From assembly GCF_004365575.1 (NCBI RefSeq), contig NZ_SOBG01000005.1, positions 1-64,000 of the forward strand: 64,000 nt of DNA. Direction: 5' to 3'. The notes under the pieces were generated by a model, which was given only the letters and a program-made list of their open reading frames with translations, was not told where the DNA came from and ran no database searches. The first letter of the stretch is position 1, and every line of letters begins with the position of its first letter. Source of the DNA: Hypnocyclicus thermotrophus. Lineage in GTDB: Bacteria > Fusobacteriota > Fusobacteriia > Fusobacteriales > Fusobacteriaceae. Position numbers and translations under genes: made by a program. Shown here piece by piece: positions 25,480-33,683 of this stretch.

Positions 25480-26778
25480 TTATAAATATCTCCAATAAAT
25501 ATAAATATTAGATACTATTACTGTTAATATAGTAATCAATACTCCATATTTTAAAAATTCAAAAAAACTTATTTTTCTTCCACTTTTTGCTGCTATTCCA
25601 GTAGCTACAACATTTGCAGATGCTCCTACTATTGTTGCATTTCCTCCAAAACATGCCCCTACTGATAATGCCCACCACAATGCATATTCTATTGTTTTTT
25701 TTGTTAATTCTGGATGTAATTTCATTATATTTGGTATAAGTTCATTTTTTATTAAGGGAATAATTGTTGTTGTATACGGTATGTTATTTACAATAGCAGA
25801 AACAAATGTAGATATCCAAAGAATGAGTGCAGATGTTATTTTTAAATTTCCATGTGTTACTTTTATCATTTTTTGTCCTAGTATTTTAAGTACTCCTATT
25901 TCTACTACTCCTTGTACTAAAATAAATAATCCTATAAAGAAAAACAATGTTTTCCATTCAACAGTTTTAAAAATTTCTTCTGGATCTTGTTTTGCTATTA
26001 TCATCAATACTACTGCACCAGACATTGCTGTAGCTGCAATTCCAAAATTTGTAATAGAATTAGTTAAAAATCCTAATATTACTAATCCCATAACTATACC
26101 AGATTTCATTAATATTTTATTATCTCTAAGTGCTCTATTCGGATCTATTTCCATAATACGAGCTTTTAGATCTCTGGATACTTTCATTTTTCTTCCAAAT
26201 AAAAACCAACTGATTATTATTAAAAATAACATATCTATTAGTACAAGTGGTCCCATATTAAACATAAATTCATTAAATGATATTTCTCCAGCTGTTGCTA
26301 TAAGTATATTAGGTGGATCTCCAATAAGTGTTGCTGCTCCCCCTATATTTGATGCAAATACTTCCATTAATAAAAATGGTATTGGATCAAGTTTTAATTG
26401 CTCAGTAAGTATTATAGATACTGGTACTATAAGCATTATTGTCGTTACATTATCTAAAAATGCTGAAAATAAAGCTGTAGCTAACATAAGTAATATTAAT
26501 AAAAGAAATGGTTCACCTCTAACAAATTGTGCTAATCTTATTGCTACCCATTGAAAAACTCCTGTTTCTGACATAATATGTACTATTATCATCATTCCAA
26601 TAAGTAAAAATATTACTTCCATGTCAATTGATTCAAAAGCTTTTTCTTCTGATATTATTCCTACTGCTATCATTAAAAAACCACCCAGTAGTGCCGAAAG
26701 AGTATCTGGAATTTTTTCTGATACAATTAATGCAAAAGTTAAAATAAATATAATTACTCCAATTAAAAATTGTGTCAT
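25480..26778 (-). CDS. ArsB/NhaD-family permease, copy 1
   Basis: This 432-residue protein has about eleven to twelve membrane helices and the ion-transporter superfamily signature ASNIGGAATLIGDPPNI plus GACFGGNATIVGASANVVATG near the C-terminus. Members export arsenite, exchange Na+/H+ or move dicarboxylates; the ArsB/NhaD (P-protein-like) group is the best match. No ArsA, ArsC or ArsR gene is near, so arsenite export is not favoured. AAGGAGG precedes the ATG. It is a close paralog of the next upstream gene and lies next to the EIIA-CBS gene. Confidence 0.85.
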   Translation of the reverse strand: MTQFLIGVIIFILTFALIVSEKIPDTLSALLGGFLMIAVGIISEEKAFESIDMEVIFLLIGMMIIVHIMSETGVFQWVAIRLAQFVRGEPFLLLILLMLATALFSAFLDNVTTIMLIVPVSIILTEQLKLDPIPFLLMEVFASNIGGAATLIGDPPNILIATAGEISFNEFMFNMGPLVLIDMLFLIIISWFLFGRKMKVSRDLKARIMEIDPNRALRDNKILMKSGIVMGLVILGFLTNSITNFGIAATAMSGAVVLMIIAKQDPEEIFKTVEWKTLFFFIGLFILVQGVVEIGVLKILGQKMIKVTHGNLKITSALILWISTFVSAIVNNIPYTTTIIPLIKNELIPNIMKLHPELTKKTIEYALWWALSVGACFGGNATIVGASANVVATGIAAKSGRKISFFEFLKYGVLITILTVIVSNIYIYWRYL

Positions 26779-26905
26779 TTTGTTGCCTCCTTAATTATCT
26801 ATATAAATTTTTTGTGAACATTTTTAATACTTATTTTTTTATAAAAAAATTTTAATTATATAATTATACTACTCTAGAATATGATTTTTTTCAAATAAAA
26901 TGTTT

Positions 26906-28204
26906 TTATAAATATCTAACATATATATATATTGTTGAAACAATTATTGTAATTAATGTTATTAAAATTCCGTATTTTAAAAATTCAAAAAAATTTATTT
27001 TTCTTCCACTTTTTGCTGCTATTCCAGTAGCTACAACATTTGCAGATGCTCCTACTATTGTTGCATTTCCTCCAAAACATGCTCCAGTTGATAAAGCCCA
27101 CCATAATGCATACTCTATTGTTTTTTTTGTTAATTCTGGATGCGATTTCATTATAGAAGGTATCATTTCTTTTTGTATCATTGGAATCAATGTCGTTGTA
27201 TAGGGTATATTATCAATTACTCCAGAAACTATACCTGATAACCATAAAATTAAAATAGAGGTTATTTTTACGTCATTTTTTGTCATTTCTAATAATTTTT
27301 CTGCTAAAATTTTAATAATACCAATTTCAACTACTCCTTCTACTAACATAAATAACCCTATAAAGAAAAATAATGTTTTCCATTCTACTGTTTTAAATAC
27401 TTCTTCCGGTTCTTTATTTATAAGTATCATAAGAATTACTGCACCAGCTAATGCTATTACTGCTATTCCTATATGAGTAAATGTATGTGTTACAAATCCT
27501 AATATAACAAAAAACATAACTAATGCTGATTTCCATAAAATATTCTTATCTTTAAGAGCTTTATTTGGATCTATATCCATTATTTTAGCTTTTAAATCTC
27601 TTGATACTTTCATTTTTTTTCCAAATAAAAACCAACTAATAATAATAAGTAATATTATATTAATTATTACTAATGGACCCATATTAAACATAAATTCATT
27701 AAAATTAAGTTTTGCTGCTGTTCCTATTAAAATATTAGGAGGGTCCCCTATTAAAGTAGCTGCTCCTCCTATATTTGATGCGAATATCTCCATTAATAAA
27801 AATGGTATTGGATCAACTTTTAACTGTTCAGTAAGAATTATTGATACCGGCACTATAAGTAAAATAGTTGTAACATTATCTAAAAATGCTGAAAATATAG
27901 CGGTTATCCAGATTAATAACACTAATAATAAAAATGGTTCTCCCTTTATAAATTGAGCTAATTTTATCGCTATCCACTGAAAAACTCCTGTTTCAGACAT
28001 AATATGTACTATTACCATCATTCCAATAAGTAAAAATATCACTTCTAAATCAATTGCTTCAAAAGCCTTTTCCTCTGATAATATTCCAACTAATACCATT
28101 AATATACCACCAAGTAGTGCCGATAACGTATTTGGTATTCTTTCAGTAATAATCAATACAAAAGTTATCACAAAAATTAATGCCCCTATGATTACTTGAT
28201 CCAT
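26906..28204 (-). CDS. ArsB/NhaD-family permease, copy 2
   Basis: This paralog has the same length (432 residues) and helix layout as copy 1 and is mostly identical in protein sequence, with the same ASNIGGAATLIGDPPNI and GGNATIVGASANVVATG motifs. Differences cluster in membrane helices around residues 140-330, so the transported ion or its affinity may differ. It has its own leader of about 100 bases with a 9-bp inverted repeat (28249-28270) and a good ribosome site (AAGGAGGG). Substrate unknown, as for copy 1. Confidence 0.85.
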   Translation of the reverse strand: MDQVIIGALIFVITFVLIITERIPNTLSALLGGILMVLVGILSEEKAFEAIDLEVIFLLIGMMVIVHIMSETGVFQWIAIKLAQFIKGEPFLLLVLLIWITAIFSAFLDNVTTILLIVPVSIILTEQLKVDPIPFLLMEIFASNIGGAATLIGDPPNILIGTAAKLNFNEFMFNMGPLVIINIILLIIISWFLFGKKMKVSRDLKAKIMDIDPNKALKDKNILWKSALVMFFVILGFVTHTFTHIGIAVIALAGAVILMILINKEPEEVFKTVEWKTLFFFIGLFMLVEGVVEIGIIKILAEKLLEMTKNDVKITSILILWLSGIVSGVIDNIPYTTTLIPMIQKEMIPSIMKSHPELTKKTIEYALWWALSTGACFGGNATIVGASANVVATGIAAKSGRKINFFEFLKYGILITLITIIVSTIYIYVRYL

Positions 28205-28248
28205 TTTCCCTCCTTAATTTTTATATAAATTTTACTTAATACATCTCT

Positions 28249-28270
28249 AAATTTAAAATAATTTAAATTT
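28249..28270. repeat. 9-bp inverted repeat in permease copy 2 leader
   Basis: AAATTTAAA and TTTAAATTT flank a 4-base centre, about 45 bases before the start codon. It could be an operator or a weak mRNA hairpin. Confidence 0.4.
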
Positions 28271-28379
28271 TCATTATATTATATATTACTATGAACTTAT
28301 TATGTTTTTCAAATAAAATATTTATATAATGACTTAAATCCATTTGAAAATTTCATATAACTTTCATATTCTAAAAATA

Positions 28380-28441
28380 AAAAACACTCCTTCTCATAGT
28401 ATACAGTTTTATTATTTTAACTATCTACTACAAGAAGGAGT
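28380..28441 (-). terminator. Long terminator hairpin after the fatty-acid kinase gene
   Basis: ACTCCTTCT (28386-28394) pairs with AGAAGGAGT (28433-28441), and an inner stem of TAGTA/TACTA type fills part of the loop. On the minus strand GTTTTTTATT follows. It ends the long minus-strand operon at the kinase gene. Confidence 0.75.
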
Positions 28442-28469
28442 TATTATATTAATTTACTAATTTTAACTT

Positions 28470-30971
28470 TTATGAAAGTTTTGGAAACATTACTACTCCA
28501 TAAATAGGTCCAGAATGTGAACCAACTACAGGTCCTATATTTATTTTTCCTCTACAATCTACTTTAGCCTGTTTCTCTAAAAATACTCTTATTTTTTCAG
28601 CATTTTCAAACTCTTCTGTTGCTCCACCCCATATAGGATATGCAATTATTGAATTATTTTTCAATTGTTCTTTTATAAGTCTTTCTATTTTTTTCAATGC
28701 TGCTATTTCTCCTAGTACTTTACCGTAAGAACTTACTTCTCCATCATCTATTTTTAAAATAGGCTTTAATTTTAGTACTCCACCTATTGCTGCAGAAGCT
28801 TTTCCTATTCTTCCACCTTTTTCTAGATATTTTAAATCATTTACTATAAAATAAACTGATGATTTTTCTCTAGCTATTTCTAGCCAACTTACTATATTTT
28901 CAAAGCTCTCTCCTTGTTTTGCTCTTTTAGCTGCTTCTATTACTAAATGTCCTTGAAGTATAGTTACAGCTTTACTATCTACTATTTGTATATCTTTTTC
29001 TCTTCCTGTCATTGTTCTAGCTAATTTTGCTGATTGTTGTAATCCACTCATTTTACTAGACATATGTATAGAAATTATTTTTTTATAACCTTTTGCAAAA
29101 AGCTTATTATACATATCTCTCATTTCAGCTGTTGAAGGATGAGCTGTTTTTGACATTTCTCCATTTAATATTTTTTCCCAAAATTCTTCTGATTTTAATT
29201 CAAAAAAATCTTTATAACTTTCTTTTCCAAAGTTTACTATAATTGGAAGAAGATTTATATTATATTGATCTATGAGATCTTTTGTTATATCTCCAGCAGA
29301 ATCTGTAACAATTGCTATTTCTGGTAAATTTGGATCTCTATTTTCTATATATATATAATAATTATAGTTTTCTTGCTGTCCTTCATATACTTCTATATCT
29401 ATTTCAGGAGATAAAAGCATATCATTTCCTTCTTTTGTAGTGTGTTTACCTTTTACCGCAAAAATTCTAAGAGTATCTTTTGTTATATTTTCTCTATAAA
29501 TATCACTTATAATCTCTTCTAATCTTTCATTTGTATATTTTAATTTCCCATCTACAAGAGCTATATAACTTCCTTTTTTAATAGTAAGTCCATCAGCTTT
29601 TGTATCTCTTACTGCTATCGTTATCTCTATAGATTTATTTCTATGTGTATTAGCTACTATCTCTTTTAAATCTTCTTTTCTATTTTTAAGTACATAATAT
29701 CCTTCTAACATAGTTCTTGTTTCAAATAATATTACATTTTTTTTAGATCTTTCACACACAAGATTAGCTGTTGATATTATATTTTTATTGTTTGGTAAAA
29801 TTATAATTTCTTCAGCTTCAATTTGAGAAATCATTTCTTCTATATCTGATACACTTGGGTTTTTACTTTGTCCCCCAAGAAGAACTCCTGCCGCTCCTAT
29901 TTTTAAAAATAGTTGTGCCATTTCTATAGTATCCGCAATTGCAACAAATGCTTTATTGTTAATAATATTTAAATTCTCTATTAATATATGTTGATCTACT
30001 GTAAATCCTTTTTCATTTTCTCCTACTACAAGACTTCTGTGTTGTTGTGCCATATTATCTATTTTTATATTTGTAAGTTCTCCATACTCTCCGGCTATTT
30101 CTAGGGCTTGTCCTGGATTATTTGTATGTATATGTGTTTTTGTTTTTTTACTAGTTTTAGCCACAATCATAGAATTACCAAGTTTTGCAATTCTTTCTTT
30201 GTATTCTTCTATATCAAATTCTCCAGCCATTATTATATATTCTGTACAATACTTATACTCTAGATCTTCTTCTACAAATCCAACTTTAGTTTTTCTTTTT
30301 GCTTGATTACTTACTATTCTTTCAAGATCTTTTAACATTTCTTCATCTGTAATAGATTTTTCAAATCCTTCCATTAAATAAAAAAGACCTTTTGCTCCAG
30401 CATCTACAACTCCAGCTTCTTTTAATTTTGGTAACATATCTATTGTTTTTTCAGTGCTTTCATAAGCTACATTTTTTATAAATGATAAAAAATCTACAAA
30501 ATTATCTTTATCTTCAGGCCAAGTTTTAGCTGCTTCTGCTATTTCTCTAATAACTGTAAGTATAGTCCCTTCTACAGGTTCAGTTACAGAATTATATGCA
30601 TATTCTCTAGCTCTATCAAAAGCATGTACTACATCTTTTATATCTAGCTCAGTTTTTCCTATCGCAGCATTTAAAAATCCTTGTAATATTTGAGATAATA
30701 TTGTACCAGAATTTCCTCTAGCTCCTAAAAGAACAGCTTCTGAAACAGTCTCTATTAGTCCTTCCATTGTCATTTCATCATTTAATTTTATAAGATCATT
30801 TTCTATTGCTTGAAGAGTCATTGACATATTTGTCCCTGTATCACCATCTGGTACCGGGTATACATTTAAATCATTTAAGACATCAGCATATTTGGATACC
30901 CATCTACTTCCTGCTATAAACAATTTTGCAAGTCTAATTGCTGTTAACACTTTTATATCTAATTTTTCCAT
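28470..30971 (-). CDS. Fused fatty acid kinase: FakA (DAK2/DhaL) + FakB (DegV)
   Basis: This 833-residue protein joins two partners that are usually separate. The N-terminal DhaL/DAK2 kinase domain has NVYPVPDGDTGTNMSMTL and GARGNSGTILSQ for ATP and Mg2+ binding. A FakA-type middle and C-terminal part follows (IVANTHRNKSIEITIAV, then DTLRIFAVKG). From about residue 550 there is a DegV fatty-acid-binding domain: IAIVTDSAGDI, TAHPSTAEM, SSKMSGLQQSAKLA and YLEKGGRIGKAS. In Gram-positives FakA phosphorylates a fatty acid held by FakB, feeding it to phospholipid synthesis. Here both would act in one chain. GGAGG precedes the ATG. Confidence 0.88.
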   Translation of the reverse strand: MEKLDIKVLTAIRLAKLFIAGSRWVSKYADVLNDLNVYPVPDGDTGTNMSMTLQAIENDLIKLNDEMTMEGLIETVSEAVLLGARGNSGTILSQILQGFLNAAIGKTELDIKDVVHAFDRAREYAYNSVTEPVEGTILTVIREIAEAAKTWPEDKDNFVDFLSFIKNVAYESTEKTIDMLPKLKEAGVVDAGAKGLFYLMEGFEKSITDEEMLKDLERIVSNQAKRKTKVGFVEEDLEYKYCTEYIIMAGEFDIEEYKERIAKLGNSMIVAKTSKKTKTHIHTNNPGQALEIAGEYGELTNIKIDNMAQQHRSLVVGENEKGFTVDQHILIENLNIINNKAFVAIADTIEMAQLFLKIGAAGVLLGGQSKNPSVSDIEEMISQIEAEEIIILPNNKNIISTANLVCERSKKNVILFETRTMLEGYYVLKNRKEDLKEIVANTHRNKSIEITIAVRDTKADGLTIKKGSYIALVDGKLKYTNERLEEIISDIYRENITKDTLRIFAVKGKHTTKEGNDMLLSPEIDIEVYEGQQENYNYYIYIENRDPNLPEIAIVTDSAGDITKDLIDQYNINLLPIIVNFGKESYKDFFELKSEEFWEKILNGEMSKTAHPSTAEMRDMYNKLFAKGYKKIISIHMSSKMSGLQQSAKLARTMTGREKDIQIVDSKAVTILQGHLVIEAAKRAKQGESFENIVSWLEIAREKSSVYFIVNDLKYLEKGGRIGKASAAIGGVLKLKPILKIDDGEVSSYGKVLGEIAALKKIERLIKEQLKNNSIIAYPIWGGATEEFENAEKIRVFLEKQAKVDCRGKINIGPVVGSHSGPIYGVVMFPKLS

Positions 30972-31005
30972 AAATATCCTCCAACTCTAACTTATTTAAA
31001 TAATT

Positions 31006-31524
31006 TTACTTATTTAAATATTTTTCTATTATATTTTTCCAAAGATTTTTTTCCTTTAAAATATGCTCTATAAATTCTCTTACTGCCCCATCTCCACCAT
31101 TTTTTGTAGATACAAAATCTACTTGTTCTTTTATAAAATTATCTGCATCATTTGGAGCAGCAGTAAATCCTACTTTTTTTATTGCAGGAATATCATTTAT
31201 ATCATCACCCATATATGCTATTTCTTCATACTTAATATTATATATATTACATATTTCATCAATTTTTTCAAGTTTATTTTTTATCCCTTGATAAATAATT
31301 TCAAATTTCAATTCTTTTGCTCTTTTTTCTACAATTTTTGATTCTCTTCCTGTTATTATACCAAACTTAAATCCAAGTTCTCTGGCTTCGACAATAGCAA
31401 ATCCATCTTTTACACTAAAACTTTTAGTTTCTATTCCATTATTATCATAATATAATTTACCATCTGTTAATGTTCCATCTACATCAAGTATTATAAATTT
31501 TATATTCTCTACATTTCTTGACAT
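31006..31524 (-). CDS. kdsC: Kdo-8-phosphate phosphatase KdsC
   Basis: KdsC removes phosphate from Kdo 8-phosphate, the step after KdsA. The 172-residue HAD enzyme lacks a cap domain, as expected, and has the nucleophile motif DVDGTLTDG, the FSVKDGFAI segment, ITGRES and the Mg2+ motif GDDINDIPAI. AAGGAG precedes the ATG. It sits between an XRE-cupin regulator and the fatty acid kinase, apart from kdsA. Confidence 0.93.
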   Translation of the reverse strand: MSRNVENIKFIILDVDGTLTDGKLYYDNNGIETKSFSVKDGFAIVEARELGFKFGIITGRESKIVEKRAKELKFEIIYQGIKNKLEKIDEICNIYNIKYEEIAYMGDDINDIPAIKKVGFTAAPNDADNFIKEQVDFVSTKNGGDGAVREFIEHILKEKNLWKNIIEKYLNK

Positions 31525-31539
31525 AAGCTCTCCTTATTT

Positions 31540-32085
31540 TTAAAATGTTGGTGGTGTTACTACCCACATTACTTTACATGTTTTATTTGTTTCATTTTTA
31601 AATTTATGTTTTTGATTTGATTTAAAGTATAGACTATCTCCTTCTTCTAGTGAATAGCATTTTTCATTTATATATACATCTAACTTACCTTCAAGTACAA
31701 ATACAAATTCTTCTCCTGGATGTTGGTACGATTCTCTTCCACTTTCTCCATATGGTCCTATTTCATAAAGTATTGGCTCCATATCTTTATCTATATTTCC
31801 TGATGCTAGTAATGATATTTTAGTATTAGAATCCATGCTTTCCACTGTATCTCTATCTTTTTTTCTTGTAACTATAGCGTCTTTTTTTACTTCTTCGTCT
31901 TCTATTAAATAACTTACTCTTACATCTAAACTATTTGCTATTTTTTTTAAGTTTTCAATAGATGGAGATGCTTTTCCTTGTTCTATTTGCGATAAAAAAC
32001 TAGCTGATAAATCCACTTGCGATGCTAAATCTCTTAATGAAAATCCTTTTTCATTTCTTATTTTTTTTATTTTCTCACCTAACAT
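31540..32085 (-). CDS. XRE-family regulator with cupin domain
   Basis: This 181-residue protein pairs an N-terminal XRE helix-turn-helix (KGFSLRDLASQVDLSASFLSQIEQGKASPSIENL) with a C-terminal cupin (GEEFVFVLEGKLDVYINEKCYSLEEGDSLYFKSNQKHKFKN). Such proteins often control amine, amino-acid or fatty-acid genes by sensing a small molecule in the cupin. The target is not clear; neighbours are kdsC, cinA and fatty acid kinase. AGAGG lies before the ATG and the gene follows cinA's stop by 15 bases on the other side, so it is cotranscribed. Confidence 0.9.
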   Translation of the reverse strand: MLGEKIKKIRNEKGFSLRDLASQVDLSASFLSQIEQGKASPSIENLKKIANSLDVRVSYLIEDEEVKKDAIVTRKKDRDTVESMDSNTKISLLASGNIDKDMEPILYEIGPYGESGRESYQHPGEEFVFVLEGKLDVYINEKCYSLEEGDSLYFKSNQKHKFKNETNKTCKVMWVVTPPTF

Positions 32086-32100
32086 AACCTTACCTCTTTC

Positions 32101-33297
32101 TTAAAGTAATTTTAACAGTTCAAAAAGTGCAGTTAACGAAGCTCTTTCTCTAATTTTTTCTCTATTTCCATTAAAATGATGTTTTTTTATATTATAAATA
32201 TCATCTTTTTTTATGCCTATATATACTGTCCCTACTGGCTTTTCTTTTGTTCCACCATTAGGACCTGCTATCCCTGATACTGCTATTCCAATTTCTGTTT
32301 TTAATCCTTTTAACATTTCATACACAGTTTCTTTACTTACTGCTCCATATTTTTTTATTGTCTCTTTTTTTACATTAAGTCTCTCGTGTTTTGCTTCATT
32401 TGAGTATACTACTATTCCTTCTGTAAATACTTTAGACGCTCCAGAAACTGATACAAGCTTTGAGGCTATTAATCCTCCTGTACATGATTCTCCCAAAGAT
32501 ATCCTTTTATTTTGTTTTATTAATTTATTTATAACATTTGTCTCTATTCTTTCATTATCTTCACCAATAATATATCCACTTAATTTATTATCTATTTTAT
32601 TTTTTATTTCATTAACTAAATCAATTTTATGTTTTTCTGTCTGCATCCTAAATATTATACCATAATCTTTTACCAAAAATTCAAAAATAATTTCATTTTC
32701 ATAATTTTTTATAATATCTAAAATCTCATTTTCTAAAATAGATTCAGCTATTCCCCAAAATAAAATATCTTTTATATATACCTCTTTATTTAAAGAATAT
32801 TTTTCTTTTAAAAAACTTAAAAATTTAGGAAATAAATTTTTGAGCTCTATTGGTACTCCTGGAAACGCCGCAATTTTATTTATATAAAATCCAGGTGCAA
32901 TTCCTGGCTCATTATAAAAAACTTCACTTCCTGTTGGTACCATTACTTCTTTTTTATTTTTTTCAAAAATTTTAATATTTCTTAATTTAAACTTTTCTAT
33001 CATCTTATCATAATGAAATCCATCTATTTCATTTTTAATATTTAAAAATTTTGATATTGCATCTCTAGTAACATCATCAATCGTAGGCCCTAATCCACCT
33101 GAAAATATTACTATGTCTGATTTATTATATACATATTTTAATAAATCTATTATCTCATCTATATCATCACTTACTACTGATTTTCCAATTATTGTAATCC
33201 CTATTTTATTCAATTCTTCTGCTATATAGATACTATTTGTATCAATCATCATTCCACTTAAAAGTTCAGTTCCTACTAAAATAATATATGCTCTCAT
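32101..33297 (-). CDS. cinA: CinA-like protein (MoCF-type + NMN deamidase domain)
   Basis: This protein of about 398 residues has the CinA layout: an N-terminal molybdopterin-binding-like domain (MRAYIILVGTELLSG, VIFSGGLGPTIDDVT) and a C-terminal PncC-type domain (SLGESCTGGLIASKLVSVSGAS, VSGIAGPNGGTKEKPVG). CinA proteins hydrolyse NMN or ADP-ribose derivatives in pyridine nucleotide recycling. I start at ATG 33297 with AGGTG six bases upstream; an in-frame GTG at 33306 lies inside that ribosome site. It begins one base after the response regulator stop codon. Confidence 0.92.
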   Translation of the reverse strand: MRAYIILVGTELLSGMMIDTNSIYIAEELNKIGITIIGKSVVSDDIDEIIDLLKYVYNKSDIVIFSGGLGPTIDDVTRDAISKFLNIKNEIDGFHYDKMIEKFKLRNIKIFEKNKKEVMVPTGSEVFYNEPGIAPGFYINKIAAFPGVPIELKNLFPKFLSFLKEKYSLNKEVYIKDILFWGIAESILENEILDIIKNYENEIIFEFLVKDYGIIFRMQTEKHKIDLVNEIKNKIDNKLSGYIIGEDNERIETNVINKLIKQNKRISLGESCTGGLIASKLVSVSGASKVFTEGIVVYSNEAKHERLNVKKETIKKYGAVSKETVYEMLKGLKTEIGIAVSGIAGPNGGTKEKPVGTVYIGIKKDDIYNIKKHHFNGNREKIRERASLTALFELLKLL

Positions 33298-33298
33298 T

Positions 33299-33670
33299 TT
33301 ATTCACCTAATATTTCTCTTACTTTCAATAAAAGCTCTCTTGGACTAAATGGTTTTGTTAAAAAATCTGTTACATCATATTTTTTCCCTTCTTCAATATA
33401 ATTATCTTGCCCCTTAGCTGTTAATATTATAAGTGGTATACTTTTCACTTCATCATTTTCTCTAATAAGTTTACACATTTCAAGTCCTGTTAATCTAGGC
33501 ATCATAATATCAGATATAATTAAATCCGGTTTTTCTTTTATGGATACTTCATACCCTTCTTGTCCATCATTTGCTGATACAACTTCATATTTTCCTTTTT
33601 TTTCAAGGTTAAATTTTACTATTTGTAATATATGTTTTTCGTCATCTACTATCAATATTTTTTTGCCCAT
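33299..33670 (-). CDS. Response regulator, single receiver domain
   Basis: This 123-residue protein is a lone receiver: KILIVDDE with the acidic pair, the phospho-acceptor aspartate in PDLIISDIMMP, the switch threonine in ILTAKG and the lysine in TKPFS. There is no DNA-binding output domain, so it works by protein contact or phosphotransfer. The start at ATG 33670 follows GAGGTG and gives a normal receiver; a longer version would run into the kinase gene. It overlaps nothing and directly follows the kinase, its likely partner. Confidence 0.9.
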   Translation of the reverse strand: MGKKILIVDDEKHILQIVKFNLEKKGKYEVVSANDGQEGYEVSIKEKPDLIISDIMMPRLTGLEMCKLIRENDEVKSIPLIILTAKGQDNYIEEGKKYDVTDFLTKPFSPRELLLKVREILGE

Positions 33671-33683
33671 TTTTTCACCTCTT

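Noticed and set aside
25781-26554. Long plus-strand open frame (257 residues) opposite permease copy 1
   Set aside because: It is the antisense shadow of a conserved membrane protein gene; composition is Ile/Ser/Asn-rich without motifs, and no promoter or ribosome site precedes it.
25480-28204. Arsenite resistance operon
   Set aside because: The permeases resemble ArsB/NhaD broadly, but arsR, arsA and arsC are absent and the neighbour is an EIIA-CBS protein.
32213-32665. Plus-strand open frame of 150 residues opposite cinA
   Set aside because: Antisense to a well-supported gene, no ribosome site, no recognisable domain.
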